Origin: Dehalococcoidia bacterium
GTDB lineage: Bacteria; Chloroflexota; Dehalococcoidia; Lucifugimonadales; UBA3495
DNA: 64,000 nt
Direction of reading: 5' to 3'
NCBI GenBank assembly: GCA_022827095.1
Contig: JAJDTP010000016.1
Location: 1-64,000 of the forward strand
The first letter of the stretch is position 1. Each line of letters opens with the position of its first letter. Shown here piece after piece: positions 41,048-48,903 of the stretch. A program made the position numbers and the translations under genes. The notes beneath the pieces are model-generated. The model saw only the letters and a program-made list of their open reading frames with translations. It ran no database searches and was not told the origin of the DNA.

Positions 41048-41488
41048 TCAGTATAGCTCCACCAGTTCCAGCCAGTTCCCGTCCGGGTCCTGGCAGTAGG
41101 ACGCCTTGCGCACCATGTTGCCGGCGTCGTCGTACATCGGCACCGGCGGTGTGGGGTAGCTGAGGCCCCGGTTGCGGGTGTTCTCGTAGAACGCGTCGAT
41201 GTCCTCGACGTAGAACGCCAAATGGGCGGCGCGCACGTCGTTCTTGTCGAAATCGGCGTACCCGCCCTCGGGGTTCATGTACTGGATCAGCTCCAGCTGG
41301 TGCCCGTCGCCCATGTCAAAGAACGCGCCCTTGATGTGAGTGTCGGGGAACCCCAGCAGGGTGGTTGGGAACTCACCGGTCCGCTCAGTGCGCATGGTCA
41401 GGGTTAGCCCCAGCACGTCGGAGTAGAACGCGACGGCGGCCTCCAGGTCTTTGACGATAAAGCCGGTGTGGAAGAAAGATTTGAGCAT
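41048..41488 (-). CDS. VOC family (glyoxalase-like) protein
   Basis: A 146-residue vicinal-oxygen-chelate protein. It reads FFHTGFIVKDLEAAVAFYSDVLGL near the N terminus, and AHLAFYVEDIDAFYENTRNRG in the second half, ending SYCQDPDGNWLELVELY with the metal ligand Glu. Candidate roles: lactoylglutathione lyase-like or ring-cleavage dioxygenase-like. ATG at 41488 with GGAG eight bases upstream is preferred to a GTG 15 codons earlier. It lies between trpG and the TPR gene. Confidence 0.88.
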   Translation of the reverse strand: MLKSFFHTGFIVKDLEAAVAFYSDVLGLTLTMRTERTGEFPTTLLGFPDTHIKGAFFDMGDGHQLELIQYMNPEGGYADFDKNDVRAAHLAFYVEDIDAFYENTRNRGLSYPTPPVPMYDDAGNMVRKASYCQDPDGNWLELVELY

Positions 41489-41586
41489 TGTGAGTCTCCG
41501 AGTTTGTTTTGCACGGACGGGCAGTATAGACACGCAAACGGCCAGCCAATGGTACAGCTGGCCGTTGGGAATTGATGCGTTTTACA

Positions 41587-42222
41587 CTAGGACTCAACCC
41601 GAACCGCGTTCAGGTTATGCACTGCGGCGCCATTGAGTTGCAGCGTCATCGCCTCTTGGTAATCCGCTATGGCCCGGTCCTCTTCTCCCATCTGCGAATA
41701 GACGAGGCCCCTATTATTGTAAGCCGGCGCCAGCGTGGGAGAGAGGCGCAGCGCGTTGTCAAAGTCCCTGAGGGCGCTTTCGTAATCACCCAGATGGAAA
41801 TGCGTCAAGCCACGCCCGTTGTAAGCAAGAGCAAAACCGGGTTCCAAACGCAGAGCGTCGTCGAAGTCCGCCAAAGCCAGCGCGTAGTCGGCCCGACTGT
41901 CGTGCGCTAGGCCACGGTTCACCAGACACTCGAACAAGTCGGGATCAAGGGCTAAAGCGGCATCAAAATCTGATATGGCGCGAACGTAGTCCGATTCGTG
42001 CGCATACGCGAGACCTCGGTTGCTGTAGGCAGTGGAGTTATCCGGGTCCAATGCCAAAGCCTCGCTGAAATCTGCAATCGCTTGACGGTACGCGCTATCC
42101 CGCAAGTGGCGCAAACCGCGCTGATTGCACGACTCGGCCGCAATCAGCGCGTCGGAGCCTTGCAACACCCTTTCCCGGCTTTCCGCGGACAAGCTGGCAA
42201 TCTTCTGATCCAACGTAGTCAT
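41587..42222 (-). CDS. TPR protein in antitoxin position after RelE-like gene
   Basis: A 211-residue protein made almost entirely of TPR units of type YRQAIADFSEALALDPDNSTAYSNRGLA; at least five are visible, in SYRQAI/ADFDAAL/ALDPDL style. ATG at 42222 is one base after the stop of the RelE/HigB-like toxin, with AAGGAG inside that gene as SD, so translation is probably coupled. No DNA-binding motif is seen, which is unusual for a type II antitoxin position. It may be a chaperone-like antitoxin, or an unrelated protein downstream. Confidence 0.82.
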   Translation of the reverse strand: MTTLDQKIASLSAESRERVLQGSDALIAAESCNQRGLRHLRDSAYRQAIADFSEALALDPDNSTAYSNRGLAYAHESDYVRAISDFDAALALDPDLFECLVNRGLAHDSRADYALALADFDDALRLEPGFALAYNGRGLTHFHLGDYESALRDFDNALRLSPTLAPAYNNRGLVYSQMGEEDRAIADYQEAMTLQLNGAAVHNLNAVRVES

Positions 42223-42223
42223 A

Positions 42224-42589
42224 TTACCCGGCTCCTTCTCGATGCAAGCGGGCGGCGTGTTGGGCATATCGTTGATCCGCCTTCTCCACCAACTGGCGGT
42301 AGAATCTCCGCTCACCGATACCGGACTTATCACCGGCCGCCAGGAGAACCGCATCCCGGTTGGCGTCAAAGGCGAAAGCCACTCTCCACACGCCCCCATC
42401 AGCGCTGAACCGCAGTTCTTTCATTCTGGGATACCTGGACAGTTGTAAGTTATCCACATTGGGACGTCCCAGCAACGGTCCTTGTGATTGCAACAATCGC
42501 GCTCTCTGCAAAAGCGCCTCCCGAACGGCTTCAGACAACGTATCGAATTCGGGTTCGAAGTCCGGATGAAATCGAACCACGAATTGCAT
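42224..42589 (-). CDS. RelE/HigB-like (Gp49-type) toxin
   Basis: A 121-residue protein of the RelE/ParE toxin superfamily resembling phage Gp49/HigB forms. Motifs: VRFHPDFEPEFDTL, GPLLGRPNVDNLQ, ELRFSADGGVWRVAFAFD (RVAFAFD strand) and a C-terminal AGDKSGIGERRFYRQLVEKADQRYAQH. Expected to cleave mRNA on ribosomes. It stands 52 bp downstream of trpE on the same strand. The gene directly downstream is a TPR protein rather than a helix-turn-helix antitoxin; the only HigA-like antitoxin in the window is 40 kb away at 1921. Confidence 0.86.
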   Translation of the reverse strand: MQFVVRFHPDFEPEFDTLSEAVREALLQRARLLQSQGPLLGRPNVDNLQLSRYPRMKELRFSADGGVWRVAFAFDANRDAVLLAAGDKSGIGERRFYRQLVEKADQRYAQHAARLHREGAG

Positions 42590-42640
42590 GGACGGATTAT
42601 GATTCTCGGCAGTTTCACTGTCAAGCGAGTGCGATAGCGG

Positions 42641-44101
42641 TTACACGGCCCCCTCGGCAACGTCGATAGCACGCATCATCGCGCCCGACTTGTGCCGGGT
42701 CTCCATGTATTCGTCCTCGGCCACGCTGTCGGCGACCACGCCGCCGCCGGCCTGGACATGCATCACGCCGTCCTTGAAGATGCCGGTGCGCAGGACCAGT
42801 GCGGTGTCCATGTTGCCGTTGTAACTGAAGTAGGCCACCGCGCCGCCGTAGGGCCCGCGCCGCTCCTGCTCGACCTCGGCGATGATCTCCATAGCGCGGA
42901 TCTTGGGCGCGCCGGACACCGTCCCGGCCGGGAAGCAGGCGCGCAGAGCGTCGTAGGGGGTCATCTCGGGCTTGAGCTGACCTTCCACGTGGGACACCAG
43001 GTGCATGACGTGGGAGAACCGCTCCACGTCCATGTACTGGGTGACGCTGACGGTGCCGGGAACGCTGACCCGGCCGATGTCGTTGCGGCCCAAGTCCAGC
43101 AGCATGATGTGTTCGGCCTGCTGTTTCTCGCTGCCCTTCAACTCCTCTTCAAGGGCGAGATCCTCGGCCGGCGTCTGGCCGCGCGGCCGCGTGCCGGCGA
43201 TGGGATGGGTGGAGACGGTGCCATCGTGCACCGTGGCCACCGTCTCGATGGCGGCCCCGACGATCTGGAACCCGTTGAGATCCAGGTAGTACATATACGG
43301 CGACGGGTTGCTACCGCGCAGGGCGCGATATACCTGGAAGGGGTGGGCGTCGGTGTGGCGGCTGAATCGCTGCGAGTTCACCACCTGTATGACGTCGCCG
43401 GCATAGATGTACTCAATGCACTTCTCGATGACAGCTTCGTATTCTGCCACGGTGAAGTTTGACTGCGTCCCGTCCCCGGCCGGTAGCGCGGGTGTCGCCA
43501 GCAGTTCCGGCGGGATTTCCAGCGGCCGGGAGAGACGGTCCACCATGCGCTCGATCTTGGCGGTGGCCGCGGCGTAGGCCTCCGCGATGTCGCCGTCGTC
43601 CAGCCGGGCGTGGCTGACCACCTTGATGTCGTGGCGCAGGTGGTCGAACACCAGCAGCGTGTCGGTGAACATGAAAACCGACTCGGGCAGGCCCTGCGGG
43701 TCCGCATCCGGCATGGGCACGCGTGGCTCGAAGTAGTGCACTGCATCGTAGGCGACGTAGCCGACGCCGCCCCCGTGGAATGGCGGCAGACCCTCCACGG
43801 GAATCAGCCGGAAGGTGTCCATTTCCCGCTGCACCAGGGTCAGCGGGTCCACCGCGCCCGAGGGCTGATCGGCGCCGGTGCTGAACACGTCGTAGGGCTC
43901 GGTGCCGATGAAGCTGTAGCGGCCGATGCGCTCGCCGCCGGCCACCGATTCCAGCAGGAACGAGTAGGGCGGACGCGCCACCTTCAGGTAGGCGGACACG
44001 GGGGTTTCCAGGTCGGCGTTGATGGTGCGGTAGACGGGGCAGATATTGCCCTGGCCGGCCAGCGCACGGACCTGATCGAGGCTGGGATAGTAGTTGCTCA
44101 T
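42641..44101 (-). CDS. trpE: Anthranilate synthase component I
   Basis: 486 aa. Converts chorismate to anthranilate with TrpG. N-terminal segment SFLLESVAGGERIGRYSFIG, C-terminal chorismate-binding domain with IAGTRPRGQTPAEDLALEEEL, DLGRNDIGRVS and the GTVSGAPKIRAMEII motif. The ATG at 44101 is taken as start (MSNYYPSLDQVRALAG); an ATG at 44137 is in the leader terminator. The gene is controlled by a T-box leader with a Trp specifier (44141-44385). On the 3' side is the RelE-like gene. Confidence 0.96.
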   Translation of the reverse strand: MSNYYPSLDQVRALAGQGNICPVYRTINADLETPVSAYLKVARPPYSFLLESVAGGERIGRYSFIGTEPYDVFSTGADQPSGAVDPLTLVQREMDTFRLIPVEGLPPFHGGGVGYVAYDAVHYFEPRVPMPDADPQGLPESVFMFTDTLLVFDHLRHDIKVVSHARLDDGDIAEAYAAATAKIERMVDRLSRPLEIPPELLATPALPAGDGTQSNFTVAEYEAVIEKCIEYIYAGDVIQVVNSQRFSRHTDAHPFQVYRALRGSNPSPYMYYLDLNGFQIVGAAIETVATVHDGTVSTHPIAGTRPRGQTPAEDLALEEELKGSEKQQAEHIMLLDLGRNDIGRVSVPGTVSVTQYMDVERFSHVMHLVSHVEGQLKPEMTPYDALRACFPAGTVSGAPKIRAMEIIAEVEQERRGPYGGAVAYFSYNGNMDTALVLRTGIFKDGVMHVQAGGGVVADSVAEDEYMETRHKSGAMMRAIDVAEGAV

Positions 44102-44140
44102 GTGATGATTTCCAACTGTGTTGGGCGGCAGCGGCAAAAG

Positions 44141-44385
44141 AAAAAGCCCGTCCCCTGCGGGACGAGCCTGTAGGCCGCGATGCCACCCTGCGTACGGTGT
44201 TCGGCGGGCGGATAACGCGGCCCAAACGGCCCGTCCTACTCAGCCCTGCAACCGGGTCAGGTTGCGGCCTTTCAACGGGCGGCTCCGGGGTCCATTCAAC
44301 GTCTGCGCCTGGCGCCGGTTCACAGCTAACCCGGCTCTCTGGGCCTCGCTGGACGCGTACTAATCCCCTTCACGGCAATTGGGTA
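44141..44385 (-). promoter_or_regulatory. T-box riboswitch, tRNA-Trp, transcriptional
   Basis: Reading on the minus strand: the AGAGAGCCGG motif and the following GCTGTGAACCGGC are T-box stem features; a GAATGGACCCCG segment contains the TGG specifier codon for tryptophan; the T-box core is AGGGTGGCATCGCGG (44175-44189); and a nine-pair terminator hairpin GCTCGTCCC/GGGACGGGC with loop GCAG (44146-44167) ends in TTTTTC. Uncharged tRNA-Trp should stabilise the antiterminator and allow trpE transcription. The 5' part lies at about 44372. Confidence 0.92.
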
Positions 44386-44403
44386 TTCGGATTTGCGAGG
44401 TTA

Positions 44404-44432
44404 ATTGTATGGCGGGTGGTGGAGGGCGTCAA
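44404..44432 (-). promoter_or_regulatory. Promoter of the trpE T-box transcript
   Basis: Reading on the minus strand: TTGACG (bases 44427-44432), 17-bp spacer, TACAAT (44404-44409). It lies just downstream of the GIY-YIG gene and about 20-30 bases before the T-box 5' end. Confidence 0.75.
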
Positions 44433-44440
44433 TGCGGAGT

Positions 44441-45139
44441 TCATTTCGCCACGTCAATCAAGTCTGCGAGGACATTCAGGAATTCGGAGGAGTAATCCTG
44501 GTTGACGTGGTCATTGTTCCATAGACCGGAGCGGCGGACGCGCTCCCTGGAAGAACGGAGACCGAGCCATTGTGGAGAAGGTGCGTCAATGGCGACGGAG
44601 TTGTAGCCGCTGAGCAGGGCGATAGCGTTGCGTTCGATATAACCGCGCTTGCTGTCCGGGCCGGGGGAATCCAGGATGGGCACGAAAAGGAACGGCATTG
44701 CGCCGATGTAGCGGCTGACCTTCATTTCCATGGGCCGCTCCGCTTCACTCACACCACGTGGAGCGGTATTGTCGCGTCCCCAAGTGTCAGTGCCTTTGGT
44801 CAGACCATCGCGGCGGATCATCGCTTCACCAACCAGTTTGCGAAACACTGAGCCGCGATGATTGCCGCCGGGCGGTTGCAGGGTTCCCTTGTGCTGCCTG
44901 AGACGGGACCACAGCGTCGTGTCGGCTTTTCCCTTTATCGCGTGAGTGCCTACGCGAACCACTCTGGGGCCGTTACCGCTGCCGGAACGATTCTCACCTG
45001 GTTCAAAGAAGAAATAAACACCCCGTTTCGGCCAATCCATTCTGCCGTCGCAATCGGCCAAGGTGCGCTTCCCGCCTATGCCCCGCTCCAACTCTTGTAG
45101 CAGAGTGTAAAACGTCAGGGTGTCTTTAACACGGCTCAT
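44441..45139 (-). CDS. GIY-YIG-like nuclease protein
   Basis: About 232 aa. The motif RGVYFFFEPGE and then RVVRVGTHAI form a GIY-YIG-type core, followed by TLWSRLRQHKG (arginine of the active site) and the GGNHRGSVFRKLVGEA segment, typical of a known bacterial uncharacterised GIY-YIG subgroup. Residues after 130 are a mixed region including RYIGAMPFLFVPILD and ERNAIALLSGY. The start is ATG at 45139, which overlaps the 3' end of the DUF6884 gene by 14 bases. It is the fourth gene of a tight minus-strand unit headed by Phd/PIN genes. Could act as DNA or RNA nuclease. Confidence 0.8.
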   Translation of the reverse strand: MSRVKDTLTFYTLLQELERGIGGKRTLADCDGRMDWPKRGVYFFFEPGENRSGSGNGPRVVRVGTHAIKGKADTTLWSRLRQHKGTLQPPGGNHRGSVFRKLVGEAMIRRDGLTKGTDTWGRDNTAPRGVSEAERPMEMKVSRYIGAMPFLFVPILDSPGPDSKRGYIERNAIALLSGYNSVAIDAPSPQWLGLRSSRERVRRSGLWNNDHVNQDYSSEFLNVLADLIDVAK

Positions 45140-45557
45140 TTTCAGATAACCACTGTAGTTGCTTGCCAATTGGAAGGCCCTGCATCGGAACCTGAACACT
45201 GGCAAAGCGGTTACGTAGCCAAGGTTCGATGTGTTTCCGGTAATGTGCGCCGGCAAAAATGACGACCTCGTCACCATCTGGCAGCGTCTGTTCCATTTGG
45301 CTCTGGACTTTTCGCGCCCAAGCGCGTCGCTCGGCAGCGCTCATATTGCTCAAGGTCTTTTCGTAAGGAGCCAGAACGTCGTCGGGGTGTACCAAACCAT
45401 GCTCTGCTGACAGGATGAACCAGGGTGGGCCGGACTTCAGCACGTAAGCGCGGGCCTTCTGGAACCACGGCGATATGTACAAATCGCGGGCCGGCGCACA
45501 GTACGTCGTTTTCTGCGAAACGCAGGAGACCAAGTAGATACGACGATCAGATGACAT
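45126..45557 (-). CDS. DUF6884-like protein
   Basis: About 143 aa with the DUF6884 signature: IYLVSCVSQKTTYCAPARDLYISPWFQKARAYV, then PPWFILSAEHGLVHPDDVLAPYEKTL and EVVIFAGAHYRKHI. The catalytic role of the family is unknown; the Ser/Cys, His and conserved Arg suggest a small-molecule or nucleotide-binding enzyme. ATG at 45557 is taken; an in-frame TTG at 45572 overlaps the PIN stop by four bases. The 3' end overlaps the GIY-YIG gene start. It is the third gene of a putative Phd-PIN-DUF6884-GIY-YIG unit. Confidence 0.82.
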   Translation of the reverse strand: MSSDRRIYLVSCVSQKTTYCAPARDLYISPWFQKARAYVLKSGPPWFILSAEHGLVHPDDVLAPYEKTLSNMSAAERRAWARKVQSQMEQTLPDGDEVVIFAGAHYRKHIEPWLRNRFASVQVPMQGLPIGKQLQWLSENEPC

Positions 45558-45568
45558 ATTGCTTTCGT

Positions 45569-45967
45569 TCAACGGTGCGCCGGGAAACGGTTGAGGGCGC
45601 CGGTCCAGTCCAGGATGCTACGGTCATCCGTTATCAGTTGGTGTCCCTCCTGGGCGGTGGCGATGATGATGCGGTCGGCAGGGTCATCGTGGAAATCAGG
45701 TAAGCTTACGGAGCGGGCGGCAATTGCGCCGTCAACCGGGATTTCAATGAGTCCGGCGGCGAGGAGGCTTTGACGCCACTGCATGGCGGTGACGTCTAAC
45801 GTGAGGCGGTTTTTGGACAGAAGCAGGGCTACTTCCCAGACGGAGATGGCGGAGAAAGCGGCATCGCCTCGTCGTTTGGCCCTTTCGATTCTGGCGCTTG
45901 CTTCCCTACCCAGCCTGGAGTTCGATTCCATATACCAGATCAGGGTGTGAGTGTCCGGTAGTATCAA
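45569..45967 (-). CDS. PIN-domain (VapC-like) toxin
   Basis: A 132-residue PIN ribonuclease. Acidic active-site residues: Asp5 (LPDTHTLIWY), Glu45 (SVWEVALLL), Asp98 (DDPADRIIIATA) and Asp114/115 (LITDDRS). Start TTG at 45967 overlaps the antitoxin stop by four bases (TTGA). PIN toxins of this type cleave tRNA or rRNA. It is downstream of a Phd-like antitoxin gene and upstream of DUF6884 and GIY-YIG genes. Confidence 0.92.
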   Translation of the reverse strand: MILPDTHTLIWYMESNSRLGREASARIERAKRRGDAAFSAISVWEVALLLSKNRLTLDVTAMQWRQSLLAAGLIEIPVDGAIAARSVSLPDFHDDPADRIIIATAQEGHQLITDDRSILDWTGALNRFPAHR

Positions 45968-46281
45968 GCAGGACGCTCTTCATCTTGGCCAGTATATGGA
46001 CCGTACCACTCCTCATCCTGGTCGGTGCGCAAGGCGTACCATTCCGGTGGCAGCGGGGATACGATGTCGCCGTGAATCTGCACACGACCCTTGAGTGAAC
46101 CTCGGAGAGGATCGTGTACTTCCTGGTATCGGGTAATTTGAACTACGGGCTCATCTCCGTCGAAGATGATCACCTCTCCGTCACACTCAACAAGGTCCGC
46201 GATGATTTCGAGGCACTGCTCTTTGAACTCTGCGGTAGTGCAGGTGTGGTAAATCCGTTGAGGTTTGGCGGGCTCAGTCAT
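45964..46281 (-). CDS. Phd/YefM-like antitoxin
   Basis: A 105-residue protein. The N-terminal half reads TTAEFKEQCLEIIADLVECDGEVIIFDGDEPVVQITRYQ, the Phd/YefM fold pattern (DNA-binding), while the C-terminal half is acidic and probably binds the PIN toxin. Start ATG at 46281 with GGAGGGAAA upstream. It heads a four-gene unit with PIN, DUF6884 and GIY-YIG genes, overlapping the second by four bases. Autorepression is likely by analogy. Confidence 0.86.
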   Translation of the reverse strand: MTEPAKPQRIYHTCTTAEFKEQCLEIIADLVECDGEVIIFDGDEPVVQITRYQEVHDPLRGSLKGRVQIHGDIVSPLPPEWYALRTDQDEEWYGPYTGQDEERPA

Positions 46282-46339
46282 TTTCCCTCCGTCAGGTCAG
46301 CCCGCGGCAGGATGCGACGGACTGGATGTATCGAGCATA

Positions 46340-47308
46340 TCACGGCGTCAGCAGTATCTTCCCCGTGGTTTCCCGCCCCTCCAGGCGGCGGTGGGCCTCG
46401 GGGGCTTCGGCCAGGGGCAGGTTGAGGGTGACCTTGAGCCTGACCTCGCCCGACTGAACCCAATCCAGGCATTCCTCTGCCCGTTGCAGCAATTCCTCAC
46501 GCGTGGCGGTGTAGTCGCCCAGGCTGGGGCGAGTCAGGAACAGCGACCCATTGCGCAGCATTCCGGAGTCCACCGGACCGACGGGCCCGCCGGCCTGACC
46601 ATAGAGGGCCATGCAGCCTCGGCGACCCAAAACCCGCAGGCCCTTCTCGAAGGTGGTCGCGCCCACCGCGTCGTAGATGATCTTGACGCCCTGGCCGTCG
46701 GTCATCCGCCGTATCTCCTCCTCGAAGTCCTGTCGCGTGTAGAGGATGACGTCGTCGGCGCCGGCGTTGCTGGCCAGCGCGGCCTTGTCGTCGGTGGAAA
46801 CGGTGGTGTACACGTGGAGGCCCATGCGCTTCAGCATCTGGATAAGCAGCAGGCCCATCCCGCCGGCGCCGGCGTGAACCAGCGCGCTCTGGCCGGCCTG
46901 CAGCGGCACGATATCGTTGACCAGGAAGTGGGCGGTCATGCACTGGAGCAGTGTGGCCGCCCCCGTCTCGAAGTCCATGGCGTCGGGGATGCGAACCAGG
47001 AGCCACGCCGGGACGGCCTGCTGCTCGGCGTAGGATCCCGTGTGCATGGCGTAGGCGACCCGGTCCCCCACGCTGACCTCGGTGACACCGTCCCCTACGG
47101 CGATAACCTCGCCTGATGCTTCGCGGCCGGGCGTCCACGGGAATGCCGCCGGCGGGTTGGTGCCCTTCCGGCTGGACACGTCGGTGTAGTTGACGCCGAT
47201 GTTGCGGATGGCAACCACCGCTTCGCCGGGACCGGCGGTGGGTTCAGGCATGTCCTCGTATTTCAGTACGTCGGGTCCGCCGACTTCGTAGGCGCGTATG
47301 CCTTTCAT
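46340..47308 (-). CDS. Quinone oxidoreductase (zeta-crystallin-like MDR)
   Basis: 322 aa, medium-chain dehydrogenase/reductase without zinc ligands. Motifs: VAIRNIGVNYTDVSSRKGT near residue 33, TPGREASGEVIAVGDGV and NADPH-binding HAGAGGMGLLLIQMLK. Reduces quinones or alpha,beta-unsaturated carbonyls with NADPH. The ATG at 47308 follows GGAGG; the longer open frame from 47668 has no family match. Five bases upstream is the stop of the PrpD-like gene, so the two form an operon. Confidence 0.92.
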   Translation of the reverse strand: MKGIRAYEVGGPDVLKYEDMPEPTAGPGEAVVAIRNIGVNYTDVSSRKGTNPPAAFPWTPGREASGEVIAVGDGVTEVSVGDRVAYAMHTGSYAEQQAVPAWLLVRIPDAMDFETGAATLLQCMTAHFLVNDIVPLQAGQSALVHAGAGGMGLLLIQMLKRMGLHVYTTVSTDDKAALASNAGADDVILYTRQDFEEEIRRMTDGQGVKIIYDAVGATTFEKGLRVLGRRGCMALYGQAGGPVGPVDSGMLRNGSLFLTRPSLGDYTATREELLQRAEECLDWVQSGEVRLKVTLNLPLAEAPEAHRRLEGRETTGKILLTP

Positions 47309-47313
47309 GGTCC

Positions 47314-48618
47314 TTAACCTCCAAGTACGGATGCCATTCCGGTAACGTTGTCGATGTCGAGGATGCCGCGGAAACTGCTGACCGCTTCGTCGATGTGGTC
47401 GGCCGGCAGGATGTAGCGGGTGCAGTAGAGGAATTTCGCGTCCAGCTCCTCCGGGTCCAGCGGCATGGCCGGTGAGCCCCGGGGGTGGTCGATGCGGTGG
47501 CGCAGGGTGCGCCCGTCGGTCAGCGATATCGCCACCTCGGCCGGGTTGAGGGCCAACGGAGAATCCGGCAGGGTGGCCTCGACGGATATGCGTTCCATCA
47601 TGGCCCGGACGCCCTGGTCCCGAACTGCCGGTTCGGAAAAGAAATTGATCAGCGGAGCTCCATGGCACAGGGTCGCGGCGGCGATGAACCCGATGGACCT
47701 GCGCGCCTGCCAGCCGTTGGCGGGAAGGACGTTGGGCAGTTGCTCGGTGGTGTCTGCGGTCACTCCGATGTGTACGGAAGAGACCTCGGATGGACCGAAC
47801 CGATGCAGCTGTGCCAGGCCGAGAATGGCGTCGATCACGCTGTGGCTCGCCGCATGGCAGGGATACAAACGGATGGTGACCCCTGGATCCTCCAGCCGCC
47901 AGTGGACGCCCAGGTCAGCAAGCCCCGCCGTTCCAGACGTCGGGCAGGAGCATGTCCCATCAATTCCGGCCTCGGCGCTCAGCGCCGCGATCACGCCGTG
48001 CATGGCGGCTCTGCCCTGGGCCATGGCGGCCGCGCCGGCGGAGCCGTGCCCGCTGCCGCCGTTCGCTGAATCAACCGCCAGCCCCACCGCGTTGGCCAGG
48101 CCTTCAGCGTCCAATCCCAGCAGCATCGACGATGCCACTGCCGCCCCCACCGCGCCAGCCGAACCGCGCGTCGCCTCAGCCGTGCTGATGCGTGCGGCGA
48201 TCTCGCATCCGGCGGCAAATGCCGAAAGCACGTCCCGCCCGGAGTACCCGTGCATCTCGCCCAACGCCATCACGGGCGGAAACACGGCTGCGGTGACGTG
48301 CGCTCCGGCTTCGACGGCGTTGTCGTCGTAGTCCAGCAGCCGCACCAGGGTGCCGTTCACCAGCGACGCATATACCGGCGAGGTACGCATGCCCATGCCG
48401 ATGATGGTGCTGCGGCCGTTGCCGCCCATCTCCCGCACGACACGCGCCAGCGCAACGCCATCGGGATGCGCCGCCCCCGCCAGAGCGGCGCCGGCGGCGT
48501 TGAGCATCATCTCGCGGCACAACTCGGCTACGGCCGGCGGCACCGCAACGCCCGACTGAGCGACGCCGGCGGCGAACTCGGCAATCAGTTTTATGGGTTC
48601 TGTTTCTGTGCGATTCAT
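47314..48618 (-). CDS. MmgE/PrpD family protein
   Basis: 434 aa, 2-methylcitrate dehydratase/cis-aconitate decarboxylase-like fold. Segments: AALAGAAHPDGVALARVV, LVRLLDYDDNAVEAGAHVTAAVFPPVMALGE, and SCPTSGTAGLADLG. Start ATG at 48618 (MNRTETEPIKLIAEF); the frame runs upstream to 48693. Acts on an aconitate-like carboxylic acid, substrate unknown. It is divergent from hicA and partnered with the quinone oxidoreductase-like gene downstream. Confidence 0.9.
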   Translation of the reverse strand: MNRTETEPIKLIAEFAAGVAQSGVAVPPAVAELCREMMLNAAGAALAGAAHPDGVALARVVREMGGNGRSTIIGMGMRTSPVYASLVNGTLVRLLDYDDNAVEAGAHVTAAVFPPVMALGEMHGYSGRDVLSAFAAGCEIAARISTAEATRGSAGAVGAAVASSMLLGLDAEGLANAVGLAVDSANGGSGHGSAGAAAMAQGRAAMHGVIAALSAEAGIDGTCSCPTSGTAGLADLGVHWRLEDPGVTIRLYPCHAASHSVIDAILGLAQLHRFGPSEVSSVHIGVTADTTEQLPNVLPANGWQARRSIGFIAAATLCHGAPLINFFSEPAVRDQGVRAMMERISVEATLPDSPLALNPAEVAISLTDGRTLRHRIDHPRGSPAMPLDPEELDAKFLYCTRYILPADHIDEAVSSFRGILDIDNVTGMASVLGG

Positions 48619-48680
48619 GGCAAGGCAAGGATACCGACGGCCGCCCCATGACGCAACGCGGATACGAAAAGGGCGCGGTG

Positions 48681-48686
48681 TATAAT
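48681..48686 (+). promoter_or_regulatory. -10 box TATAAT of leaderless hicA transcript
   Basis: TATAAT lies seven bases before the hicA ATG, which would be at about +1, so the message would be leaderless or have a very short 5' end. No convincing -35 hexamer is present. Confidence 0.5.
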
Positions 48687-48692
48687 GCGCCA

Positions 48693-48901
48693 ATGCACAG
48701 CAGGGAAGTGATACGACGGTTGCGGGAGGACGGTTGGTACGTTCACCACATCACCGGATCGTTGGCTCCCATCATCAAATGAAACATCCCGATAAGCCAG
48801 GCACCACCACAGTAACCCATCCGCAGCAAGACGTCCCAATAGGAACCTTGCTGAACATTGAAAAGCAGTCTGGCGTGAGGCTGCGAGGGCAAAGGCGGTA
48901 G
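48693..48901 (+). pseudogene. hicA toxin gene with frameshift
   Basis: The frame from ATG 48693 begins MHSREVIRRLREDGWYVHH ITG, like the N-terminal half of HicA, but then hits a stop at about 48779. Continuing in another frame, the sequence gives GSHHQMKHPDKPGTTT, then a HPQQDVPIGTLLNIEKQ stretch up to the stop at 48901, the rest of HicA with its conserved GSHHQ and catalytic His. The break lies at about 48756-48770, where an imperfect duplication of GGATC-type bases gives eight extra bases. So the toxin is inactive unless a frameshift restores it. Followed two bases later by hicB. Confidence 0.8.
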
Positions 48902-48903
48902 CA

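Noticed and set aside
44101-44440. tRNA gene in the trpE leader
   Set aside because: The folded motifs fit a T-box (AGGGTGGCATCGCGG and TGG specifier) and there is no acceptor or anticodon arm pattern.
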